From: Comamonadaceae bacterium PBBC2
GTDB taxonomy: Bacteria; Pseudomonadota; Gammaproteobacteria; Burkholderiales; Burkholderiaceae_C
DNA length: 44,041 nt
Assembly: GCA_002255935.1 (NCBI GenBank)
Contig: NKIO01000025.1
Location: 1 to 44,041, forward strand
Direction: 5' to 3'
This document shows, one piece after another, positions 18,859-26,283 of the stretch. The position numbers and the translations under genes were made by a program. The notes beneath the pieces were generated by a model. The model was not told the DNA's origin, searched no databases, and saw only the letters and a list, made by a program, of their open reading frames with translations. Every line of letters begins with the position of its first letter. Position 1 is the stretch's first letter.

Positions 18859-20679
18859 TCACCAGGTATCGATCGCCAAGGGCCCCGCAGCGGGCGCCAT
18901 GCGGCCCGATTGCAAACCCGCCACCAACCAGGTGCGGGTCTCGGCGGGGTCGATGACGGCATCGATCTCGAGCGTGGTCGCCATGTTGATCGCGCTGCCG
19001 TTGTCGTACTGCTGGGCCAGCAACTGCTCAAACAAGGCCTCGCGCTCGGGCCCTTCGGGCACAGCTTCCAGCTCTTTGCGGTAACCCAGTCGCACTGCGC
19101 CTTCCAGGCCCATGGCACCGAACTCGCCGGTGGGCCAAGCCACGTTGCACAGCGGCTCGTGAAAGCCGCCCGCCGTCATGGCCATCGCGCCCAAGCCGTA
19201 GCCCTTGCGCAAGACCACGCTCAGATAAGGCACGCGCAAATGGGCTGCCGCGATGAACATGCGCGAGACGTGCCGCACCTGGGCTTTTTCTTCCATGTCC
19301 GGCCCCACCATGAAGCCGGGCGTGTCCACCAGACTCACGATGGGCAGGCCATGTGCGTTGCACAGCTGCATGAACCGCGCCGCTTTGTCGGCGGCATCGG
19401 CGTCGATCGCGCCGCCCAGGTGAGCGGGGTTGTTGGCCAACATGCCCACGGGCCGGCCTTCGATGCGGCACAAGGCGGTGTGGATGCCCGCGCCAAAACC
19501 GGTGCGCAGCATGAGCAGACTGCCCACGTCGGCGATGCCCTGCATGGCCGTGCGGGTGTCGTACACGCGCAAACGGTTCTCGGGCACCACCTGGCGCAAG
19601 GCCTCAGCCGGTGAGGCTTGCCAGTCGGACTGGGCGCCCTGAAAGAAAGACAGGTACTGCCGCGCAGCCGCCACGGCCTGCGCTTCGTCGTCCACCAGCA
19701 CATCGATCACCCCGTTGGCATGCTGCACACCACTCGGGCCGATTTGTTCGGGCTTGAAGACGCCCAGGCCCCCGCCTTCGACCATGGCCGGGCCGCCCAT
19801 GCCGATGTTGCTGTCCTTCGTGGCTATGACCACGTCGCAGCAACCGAGGAAAGCCGCGTTGCCCGCAAAGCAGCGCCCCGCCACCACGCCCACCACCGGC
19901 ACGCGGCCATTGAGACGGGCAAACGCAGCGAAGGTGGTGAGGTTGAGTCCGGCCACGATGGCGACATCCACATCGCCGGGTCGGCCACCGCCGCCCTCAG
20001 CCAACAGCACCACGGGCAAGTTGTTTTGCAGCGCAATGCCCAGCATGCGGTCGGTCTTTTGGTGGTTGCGCATGCCTTGCGTGCCGGCCAGCACCGTCGC
20101 GTCGTAGGCCATGACGACCACGCGTTGCCCATGGACCTGGCCGATGCCGGTGACCATGCCATCGGCCGGGGTGTTGCGCATGAGGTCGTCGGCCGAGCGG
20201 CGGCGGCTTTGCGCGGCCACGGCCAGTGCGCCGTATTCCACGAAGCTGCCCGCATCGCACAGGTCGGTGATGTTTTCACGCGCGGTGCGCAGGCCCAGCG
20301 CATGGCGCTTGGCCACGGCCTCGGGGCGCTGGGCGTCTTGCGTGAAGGCCAGGCGCGTTTGCAATTTTTGCAGATCGGCCCGCGCGGCGTGGGCGTTGGC
20401 CACCGGTGCAGCCCCCGCTGGCGTGGCCACAGGGGCAGCATGTGCTGCGGGTGCCACAGCGCCCAAGGGGCTGAGCGTGCCCAGCACTTCGCCTTCGTTG
20501 ACCGTCTCACCCGCCTGGAAAAAAGCCTCGCCCATCTGGCCTGCTTCAGGGGCGCGGATTTCGTGCTCCATCTTCATGGCTTCGACAATGACCAGCACAT
20601 CGCCTGCGGCCACCGCATCGCCCGATTGGACGAGCCATTGCACCACTTGCGCCTGAAGAGGAGATCGGATGTTTTGCAT
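18859..20679 (-). CDS. Acyl-CoA carboxylase: biotinyl domain fused to carboxyltransferase
   Basis: Carboxylase half-reaction protein of 606 residues. The N-terminal 70 residues form a biotin-attachment domain with the biotinyl lysine K36 in VIVEAMKMEHEIRAP. An Ala/Pro linker (about 72-95) leads to a complete acyl-CoA carboxyltransferase domain (RTARENITDLCDAGSFVEYG, GGGGRPGDVD, CFAGNAAFLGCCDVVIAT, GMGGPAMVEGGGLG, VDTPGFMVGPDMEEKAQVRH, KGYGLGAMAMTAGG). No biotin carboxylase domain is present, so ATP-dependent biotin carboxylation must come from another gene. More often the biotinyl domain is fused to the biotin carboxylase instead. Last of the minus-strand cluster, 36 bases after the GMC gene. 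Substrate unknown: a branched or terpenoid-type acyl-CoA is possible. Confidence 0.87.
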   Translation of the reverse strand: MQNIRSPLQAQVVQWLVQSGDAVAAGDVLVIVEAMKMEHEIRAPEAGQMGEAFFQAGETVNEGEVLGTLSPLGAVAPAAHAAPVATPAGAAPVANAHAARADLQKLQTRLAFTQDAQRPEAVAKRHALGLRTARENITDLCDAGSFVEYGALAVAAQSRRRSADDLMRNTPADGMVTGIGQVHGQRVVVMAYDATVLAGTQGMRNHQKTDRMLGIALQNNLPVVLLAEGGGGRPGDVDVAIVAGLNLTTFAAFARLNGRVPVVGVVAGRCFAGNAAFLGCCDVVIATKDSNIGMGGPAMVEGGGLGVFKPEQIGPSGVQHANGVIDVLVDDEAQAVAAARQYLSFFQGAQSDWQASPAEALRQVVPENRLRVYDTRTAMQGIADVGSLLMLRTGFGAGIHTALCRIEGRPVGMLANNPAHLGGAIDADAADKAARFMQLCNAHGLPIVSLVDTPGFMVGPDMEEKAQVRHVSRMFIAAAHLRVPYLSVVLRKGYGLGAMAMTAGGFHEPLCNVAWPTGEFGAMGLEGAVRLGYRKELEAVPEGPEREALFEQLLAQQYDNGSAINMATTLEIDAVIDPAETRTWLVAGLQSGRMAPAAGPLAIDTW

Positions 20680-20715
20680 CCAACGATTGTGCGGCCCGCC
20701 CCGAAGGGCCAGCGG

Positions 20716-22308
20716 TCAAGTGTGAGACAAGCGGACCATGTCCACCGCCTTCTCGGCCATCGCGATCACGGTGGCATTGGTGTTGGCACCGATCAGGGTG
20801 GGCATGGCCGATGCATCGACCACGCGCAGGCCTTCGAGACCGTGCACCTTCAAGCGTGCATCCACCACCGCCATGGCATCGCTGCCCATCTTGCAGGTGC
20901 CCACTGGGTGGTAGACCGTGTCTGAGCGCTGGCGCAACAGCTGGCGGATTGCATCGTCGCTTTGCACGCCAGCGGTGAACACATCCCTGTGGCGCACGCT
21001 GGCCAATGCGGGCGCATCCATCAAGCGCTGGGTGAGCTTGAAGCCCTTGAGCAGTATTTCCAGATCGTCCTCGTGGGCCAGGAATGCCGGATCGATCAAA
21101 GGGGCCTTGCGCGCATCGGCGTGGGCCAGCGTGACCTGCCCACGGCTCTTGGGCCGCAGCACGCAGACATGGCAGGAGTAGCCGTGCGCGGCATGGAGTT
21201 TGCGGGCGTGGTCTTCCACCAAGCCCACCACAAAGTGCAGCTGCACATCGGGGGCGGCCAGGGCCGGATCGGTTTTCAAAAAACCGCCGGCCTCGGCATA
21301 GTTGGTGCTCATGAAGCCTTGGCGTGTGCGCATGTAGTTCAAGGCCTCTTTGGCCATGTGCACCGCGCCCCCCAGCGAGATCCCCATCAAATCGACGCTC
21401 TTGGCGGCGTAGCCAAAAATGAAGTCCGGGTGGTCTTGCAGGTTTTGGCCCACCCCGGGCAGATCGTGCAGCACCTCGATGCCGTGTTGCTGCAAATGCG
21501 CACCGGGCCCGACGCCCGAGACCATCAGCAACTGCGGCGACTGAAAGGCCCCTGCACACAAGATCACTTCGCGGCGGGCCCGGATCACCTGTTTGCGGCC
21601 GGACTGGAGGCACTCCACGCCCACGGCGCGGCGACCTTCAAAAACGATGCGCGTGACCTGCACACCGGTCTGCACATGCAGGTTCGGCCGCTTCCCCATG
21701 TGCGGATGCAGGTAGCCACGCGCAGCACTCCAGCGTTCGCCGTTTTGCTGCGTCACTTGGTAAATCCCCAAGCCCTCTTGCTCAGCGCCGTTGAAGTCGT
21801 CGTTGATCGGGAAACCCGCTTCGCGGGCGGCCTTCAAATAGATCTCTTGAAACGGGTTGTGGGTCTGCAAATCCGACACATGCATGGGGCCGGCATGACC
21901 ATGAAAACCGTCACGTATGCGGCTGTTGTTTTCGCTGCGCTTGAAGTAGGGCAAGAGCTCCTCGTAAGACCAGCCCAGATTGCCCAAGTCGGCCCAGTGG
22001 TCGTAGTCGGATCGGTGCCCCCGCGTGTAGACCATGGCATTGATGGCCGATGAGCCGCCCAAACCTTTGCCGCGGGGCTGGTAACCCTTGCGGCCGTTCA
22101 GGCCGACTTGGGGCACGGTCTCAAAGGCGTAGTTGTTGATCGGCGTGGGCAACATGGCCACCGCTGCCGCCGGTGTGTTGACCAGCCAGCTGTCGCCTTG
22201 GCCCCCCGCCTCCAGCAGCATCACCTGCACATCGGCGTCTTCACTCAAACGGCCAGCCATCACGCTGCCGCCCGAGCCCCCACCGATCACGATGTAGTCC
22301 ATGTCCAT
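20716..22308 (-). CDS. GMC-family alcohol dehydrogenase/oxidase (AlkJ/choline dehydrogenase-like)
   Basis: FAD-dependent oxidoreductase of 530 residues that oxidises a primary alcohol to the aldehyde. The Rossmann motif [18 protein letters not shown] is at the N-terminus. [18 protein letters not shown] is GMC signature 1, and [16 protein letters not shown] is signature 2. The catalytic pair is H467 ([11 protein letters not shown]) and N511 (GANTNATV), 44 residues apart as in choline oxidase. The ATG at 22308 has GGAG 7 bases upstream; an in-frame TTG lies four codons earlier. It follows a desaturase/hydroxylase and a rubredoxin in the same cluster, so it probably oxidises the alcohol they make and passes electrons to the respiratory chain. 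Confidence 0.92.
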   Translation of the reverse strand: MDMDYIVIGGGSGGSVMAGRLSEDADVQVMLLEAGGQGDSWLVNTPAAAVAMLPTPINNYAFETVPQVGLNGRKGYQPRGKGLGGSSAINAMVYTRGHRSDYDHWADLGNLGWSYEELLPYFKRSENNSRIRDGFHGHAGPMHVSDLQTHNPFQEIYLKAAREAGFPINDDFNGAEQEGLGIYQVTQQNGERWSAARGYLHPHMGKRPNLHVQTGVQVTRIVFEGRRAVGVECLQSGRKQVIRARREVILCAGAFQSPQLLMVSGVGPGAHLQQHGIEVLHDLPGVGQNLQDHPDFIFGYAAKSVDLMGISLGGAVHMAKEALNYMRTRQGFMSTNYAEAGGFLKTDPALAAPDVQLHFVVGLVEDHARKLHAAHGYSCHVCVLRPKSRGQVTLAHADARKAPLIDPAFLAHEDDLEILLKGFKLTQRLMDAPALASVRHRDVFTAGVQSDDAIRQLLRQRSDTVYHPVGTCKMGSDAMAVVDARLKVHGLEGLRVVDASAMPTLIGANTNATVIAMAEKAVDMVRLSHT

Positions 22309-22361
22309 GCTTGTCTCCAATGTTGTTGGGCCATGCTACGCAGCCACAGGCCCCTGTCTTG

Positions 22362-23942
22362 TCACTTGGGCAGCATGGCCCAGAGCTTGGATTTGTCAAC
22401 AGGACAGCCCAGCGCTTCAAAGCGGTCTTTGGCTTTCAGATTGAGCACGTAGGGCAGGTACTCGCCCATGGCTTGTTTTTCAGTGCCCGGTTGGGTCACG
22501 GCAAACCAGCTGTGCTTGAAGTTGGCATGCACCTGCGTGTGGCGGTTGATGAGCGATGCAAATTGTGGCGAGCCACTGACCATGCCGTCGCCGTTGCCCA
22601 TGTCGATCCAAGCCACACCACACTGGGCCGTGGCGTTGCTGGGGCGGTCTTCCTGGCGCGAAATCACCAAGGCAAAACGGCCCGTGTCGTCCGCGCTGGC
22701 GGCCAGCTGCTCGTCGTAGATGCAGTCGGGGGTGCTGGCGGCGGTCAAAGAGCCCCCTGTGCAGATCGATGCATAACGCATGTCGTAGTCAGAAGGGTTG
22801 TCTTTTTCGCCATGCCAGTTTTTGGGGGTGCGTGGCATTTTGGCGGTCATCACATAGACCTGCCCGTAATTGCGGCTCAGGTAGGTGTAGCCGTAGCGGG
22901 TGACCTTGTTGCTCCACCAGCCACCGACTTGCTCAGGCTGTTTGGCCGTAAGCATGGGGAAGAACAAATCGGTCACGACCTGCTTGCGGTTGAAGAAGGC
23001 TTGCAGCGGGCGGGCTTCCACATCTTTGGCGCCCACATTGGCGGTGTCCACCCAAGGCAGATGGGTCAGCAAGACCCAGGCGCGGCCATCGACCGAGCTG
23101 GGCAACTGCTTGCCGCGCATCGGCGTGCTGCTGGCTTGGCAAGCGGCATCGCCTTCCAGGCGCTGGCCGTCGGCCATGACCATGGACACGCTGGGCAGGG
23201 CCAAGCCGCCCAGGTAATCGCGGCTGTGGTCAGGCACGTAGTTGCGCATCCACAAGAAGACTTCCTGGCCCGCATCGGCATAGGTGTAGAGCGTGTTGGC
23301 CGGACGTGGTGTGGCGGGCTTGCCGTTCACGATGGTGAATGTGTAGCGGCGGTTTTTCGCGTCGCGCGGCACGCCAGGCAAGAAGGGGTTGACCGAGCCG
23401 GCATCGGGCGCGATCTCCACATCGTTGAGCGAATCTTGCGGCTCGCCACGGGGGTTGTAGGTGTTGAAGTTCCAGTGCCGCATGTGCGGGAAGTCACCTT
23501 GCACCACCAGCTTGGCGCCTTCGGGCAACTTCAAAGCGGTGGGAATGTAGGTGGTGGCCGTGTCGGGGAACTGGTTTTCCCAAGAGAAAGAGTTCGCATC
23601 GTTGGTGAACACCCCGTTGCGTGCGCGGGGGCCCGGCCAAAAGCACGAGCGCAAGGCCAAATTGCTTTTGTGGTTGGCCGCGGTGTGGATGTCCATGGGC
23701 TTTTCGGGCGGCATGGGCGGCACGATGCGGCCACGGCCTGCACTGTCGACCACATGGCCCACAGCGCTGGGTGGGGGCGAGCCGTCGGCGGCGCCTTGCC
23801 CCATCTCGAAATGTTTGTAGACTGGGCGAGCGATGCTGTTGTCGTCGTGCGCCAGTCGCAATGTGGCCCAAAAGACCGCTGCGGCCACACAGGCGATCAG
23901 GGTGATCAGCACAAGGGCGGTGATTTTCAGAAATTTTTTCAT
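22362..23942 (-). CDS. Membrane-anchored exported protein of unknown function in the hydroxylase cluster
   Basis: I do not recognise a family for this 526-residue protein. One N-terminal hydrophobic segment (MKKFLKITALVLITLIACVA onward, residues 5-27) with a preceding KK indicates an inner-membrane anchor or uncleaved signal, leaving about 500 residues in the periplasm. Trp/Tyr-rich patches such as HMRHWNFNTYNPRGEPQ and GGWWSNKVTRYGYTYLSRNYG suggest a beta-rich, possibly carbohydrate- or lipid-binding fold. Four cysteines in the last 150 residues could form disulfides. AAGGAGACAAGCGC precedes the ATG at 23942; the very similar GGAGACAAGC leader precedes the GMC gene. It lies 38 bases after the rubredoxin stop and 53 before the GMC start, so it is part of the operon. 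Confidence 0.75.
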   Translation of the reverse strand: MKKFLKITALVLITLIACVAAAVFWATLRLAHDDNSIARPVYKHFEMGQGAADGSPPPSAVGHVVDSAGRGRIVPPMPPEKPMDIHTAANHKSNLALRSCFWPGPRARNGVFTNDANSFSWENQFPDTATTYIPTALKLPEGAKLVVQGDFPHMRHWNFNTYNPRGEPQDSLNDVEIAPDAGSVNPFLPGVPRDAKNRRYTFTIVNGKPATPRPANTLYTYADAGQEVFLWMRNYVPDHSRDYLGGLALPSVSMVMADGQRLEGDAACQASSTPMRGKQLPSSVDGRAWVLLTHLPWVDTANVGAKDVEARPLQAFFNRKQVVTDLFFPMLTAKQPEQVGGWWSNKVTRYGYTYLSRNYGQVYVMTAKMPRTPKNWHGEKDNPSDYDMRYASICTGGSLTAASTPDCIYDEQLAASADDTGRFALVISRQEDRPSNATAQCGVAWIDMGNGDGMVSGSPQFASLINRHTQVHANFKHSWFAVTQPGTEKQAMGEYLPYVLNLKAKDRFEALGCPVDKSKLWAMLPK

Positions 23943-23980
23943 GCGCTTGTCTCCTTGTTTTCTAAGGGATGAGACTTGTC

Positions 23981-24145
23981 TCAGTCTTCGATCAGGTGGT
24001 AGTCCGATTTCATGGCGCCGCATTCGATGCAGCACCAGTCTTCGGGCAAGTCTTCAAACGGGGTGCCCGGCGGGATGCCGGTGTCCGGGTCGCCTTGGGC
24101 TTCGTCGTACACATGGGCGCAATACGCGCAGCGGTATTTTTTCAT
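23981..24145 (-). CDS. Rubredoxin
   Basis: One-iron electron-transfer protein of 54 residues, starting [19 protein letters not shown]. The four iron-ligating cysteines are in CAYCA (C6, C9) and CIECG. The hallmark [15 protein letters not shown] segment lies between them. The first motif has Ala where most rubredoxins have Gly (CxxCG). The gene lies 9 bases downstream of the desaturase-family stop, matching the AlkB/rubredoxin pairing in which rubredoxin carries electrons from a reductase to a di-iron membrane oxygenase. No rubredoxin reductase is in the window. Confidence 0.93.
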   Translation of the reverse strand: MKKYRCAYCAHVYDEAQGDPDTGIPPGTPFEDLPEDWCCIECGAMKSDYHLIED

Positions 24146-24154
24146 CAGGGCCTC

Positions 24155-25105
24155 TCAGTGGGAGCCGACGGCGGTGGTGCCGCCTGGGTGGAAGGTGGGC
24201 AAGATCGCCAAGCCGTGTTGGATGCGCAAATCGCGGGCACGCAATTCGGGCTCCATCAATTGCCAGACCTTGCGGTGGTTGTACGACGGCGTGGTGGGCC
24301 ACAGGTGGTGGATCAGGTGGTAGTTGTGCCACTGCATGAGCACATCCATCACGGGCTCATGCCCCATGCGCACCGTGGTGCCTGCGGTCAGGTTGTTCTG
24401 GGTGGATGCCGCGGTGGTGATGTGTTGCAGCTGCCCGTGTTCGTCGCCATCCAGGTGGGGCAGCCACAAGAACACAAAGCCGATCAGTGCCGTGGTGATG
24501 CGCGCAGGCACCAGCCAGAGCATCAGCACCTCCCAGCCGTAGCCGAAATAGACCAAGGCCAGCACCAGCGCAATGGTCATCGCCGCCAAGGGCAGGGTGT
24601 CTTTGAGGGTCTTGACGCCCCGTGGGTCACCCGAGCGCCAGTTGTAGACCGCATAAGACAAATCAAAGGTCATCCACCGGAACACGATGTTCCACCAAGG
24701 GCCGTGCGCGTAGTGGTCGGGGTCCTTGGCGTCGTTGGTGAAGCGGTGGTGGATCATGTGCGAGTAGCGGAAGGTGCTCAGCGACACCTGTGGCGCGATC
24801 ATCAGCAAGGCGATGCGGCCCATCCAATCGTTGAGCTGCACATTCGACGAAGCACTGCGGTGCGTGGCGTCATGCGCCACATGAAAGATCGGGTACATGA
24901 AGAGCACATTGAGCATGGCTGCAGCCCAAAGGGGCAGATGGCCCTGCAGCGCCAAGGTGTCGGTGCCCACAATGCCCACCACGATGAACACCAAAATCGC
25001 CAAGGTGGGCCAAGCGATCACGGGCGGGTTGGTCAGCCGGTACAACTCGGCCTTTTTATCGGGCGAGACGGGGATCGGATTATTCGAAGACGCATTCGAC
25101 GACAT
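24155..25105 (-). CDS. Membrane di-iron desaturase/hydroxylase (fatty acid desaturase superfamily)
   Basis: Integral membrane oxygenase of 316 residues. The three histidine boxes that bind the di-iron centre are H78-D-A-T-H82, H116-M-I-H-H120 and H263-L-I-H-H267. Hydrophobic segments lie at about 30-48 and 57-75, and others between boxes two and three. The single NYHLIHHLWPTTPSYNH third box fits the fatty acid desaturase/carotenoid hydroxylase branch better than classic AlkB. The directly following rubredoxin indicates a rubredoxin-fed hydroxylase or desaturase on a hydrophobic substrate. The ATG at 25105 gives MSSNASSNNP; an upstream extension runs into the regulatory region and is not credible. 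Diverges from an AraC regulator. Confidence 0.87.
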   Translation of the reverse strand: MSSNASSNNPIPVSPDKKAELYRLTNPPVIAWPTLAILVFIVVGIVGTDTLALQGHLPLWAAAMLNVLFMYPIFHVAHDATHRSASSNVQLNDWMGRIALLMIAPQVSLSTFRYSHMIHHRFTNDAKDPDHYAHGPWWNIVFRWMTFDLSYAVYNWRSGDPRGVKTLKDTLPLAAMTIALVLALVYFGYGWEVLMLWLVPARITTALIGFVFLWLPHLDGDEHGQLQHITTAASTQNNLTAGTTVRMGHEPVMDVLMQWHNYHLIHHLWPTTPSYNHRKVWQLMEPELRARDLRIQHGLAILPTFHPGGTTAVGSH

Positions 25106-25169
25106 GGCTTTCTTGTCTCTCGGGTTGACTGGGCAGTGCATGCCGCCCAGCGTTGTGGTGTTCTGCCAT

Positions 25170-25232
25170 TGTCTGGAACGGTCACTTTTCGGACAGCTCA
25201 GCAAGTGACAACATTTCTTCATGAAGTGACAA
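25170..25232. promoter_or_regulatory. Operator region for the AraC regulator: repeated AAGTGAC half-sites
   Basis: AAGTGACAA occurs at 25203-25211 and 25224-25232, a direct repeat with a 21-base period (two helical turns), as expected for an AraC-type dimer. A third copy in inverse orientation (GTCACTT) is at 25181-25187. It lies inside an inverted repeat TGTCTGGAA/TTCGGACA (25170-25178 and 25188-25195). The block sits in the divergent promoter gap, closer to the AraC start, so it may serve both genes. Confidence 0.65.
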
Positions 25233-25241
25233 TGTGTGGGC

Positions 25242-26219
25242 ATGCACGATTTGCCCCCCCCTGCCTCCTGGCGCGAAGGCGTCATCCACACGACCTATGT
25301 GCGCTTGGCCATGTCACTGGCTGAGCGCATGGGCGTGCCCATCGATTTGCCCCTGCCCGAAGGGGGCCGCATGGTGTCGGTTCTGGACGTCTTGCCCTTG
25401 CTGGAACACATGGATGTGGCCCACCAGCCCGCTTTGGGGATCGCTTTGGGCCACCTCGTGGCCGCTTCTGCCCACGGGGCCATGGGCTATGCGGTGGTGT
25501 CCAGTGCCACGGTGGGGGAGGCCATGCACACCCTGGCGCGCTATGCCTCGATGCGCAACCGCTTTTTTCATTACCGGTGTCACAGCGTAGATGGCGAGAT
25601 CCGCTTGGTGCTGGAGCCCCGCATGCCTTTGGGCCCGCTGCGCACCTTTTGCGAGATCGGCACTGCCGTCTCGGTGTTCAAAATGATCCAGGGCGTGGCC
25701 GGTGACGAAGCGGCCGCCCACATGCACTTTGACGCGCACTGGGACAGCACCCTGCCCTTACAGCTGCCCATGCAAATGCATTACGGGCAAGCCCACACCG
25801 CCTTGCGTGTGCCCCACGCTTTGGCGCAAAAAACCAGCCCCACGGCCGACGCCAAACTTTTTGCCAGCGCATGCCGCAGCTGCGAAGAAGAACTGGCTGC
25901 CATCGACGGCAGCCTGGTTTCGCGCCTGCGCGCCATGATGCCCGATGAACAGCAAAACTGGCCCAGCCTCAAAGCGGCGGCCGAGCGCTTGGCCATGTCA
26001 CCGCGCACCCTGATTCGCCGACTGGTGGCCGAGGGCGTGACTTACCAAGCGCTGCTCGATGAGGCCAAAAGCGAGATGGCCTGCTGGATGCTGAAAAACA
26101 CTCAGCTGCCCATGAGCGCCATCGCAGAGCGACTGGGCTTTGTGGACGACACCAATTTCAGCCGCAGCTTCAGGCGCTGGCGGGGCAGCACCCCCATGGC
26201 CTACCGCAAAGCTGGGTGA
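25242..26219 (+). CDS. AraC-family transcriptional regulator
   Basis: Regulator of 325 residues. The N-terminal half is the ligand-binding type found in OruR/ArgR-like AraC proteins (AHQPALGIALGHLVAASAHGAMGYAVVSSATVGEAMHTLARY). The C-terminal double HTH covers about residues 230-323, with LKAAAERLAMSPRTLIRRL and the signature LPMSAIAERLGFVDDTNFSRSFRRWRGSTPMAYR. The ATG at 25242 is two codons after an in-frame GTG. It diverges from the desaturase-rubredoxin-GMC-carboxylase cluster and is its likely activator, in the way AlkS or other AraC/XylS-type proteins control hydrocarbon or lipid oxidation genes. Confidence 0.9.
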   Translation: MHDLPPPASWREGVIHTTYVRLAMSLAERMGVPIDLPLPEGGRMVSVLDVLPLLEHMDVAHQPALGIALGHLVAASAHGAMGYAVVSSATVGEAMHTLARYASMRNRFFHYRCHSVDGEIRLVLEPRMPLGPLRTFCEIGTAVSVFKMIQGVAGDEAAAHMHFDAHWDSTLPLQLPMQMHYGQAHTALRVPHALAQKTSPTADAKLFASACRSCEEELAAIDGSLVSRLRAMMPDEQQNWPSLKAAAERLAMSPRTLIRRLVAEGVTYQALLDEAKSEMACWMLKNTQLPMSAIAERLGFVDDTNFSRSFRRWRGSTPMAYRKAG

Positions 26220-26233
26220 GTGCAAGGCCCAGA

Positions 26234-26259
26234 GTGCGATGGCCCATCAGCCATCGCAC
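26234..26259. terminator. Hairpin between convergent AraC and adhesin genes
   Basis: GTGCGATGGC (26234-26243) pairs perfectly with GCCATCGCAC (26250-26259) around a 6-base loop. It lies between two stop codons (26219 and 26284). No T-run follows on either strand, so it is either a weak bidirectional terminator or an RNA-stabilising 3' end. Confidence 0.5.
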
Positions 26260-26283
26260 GCGGGGTCACAGGCGCTCGCCAGG

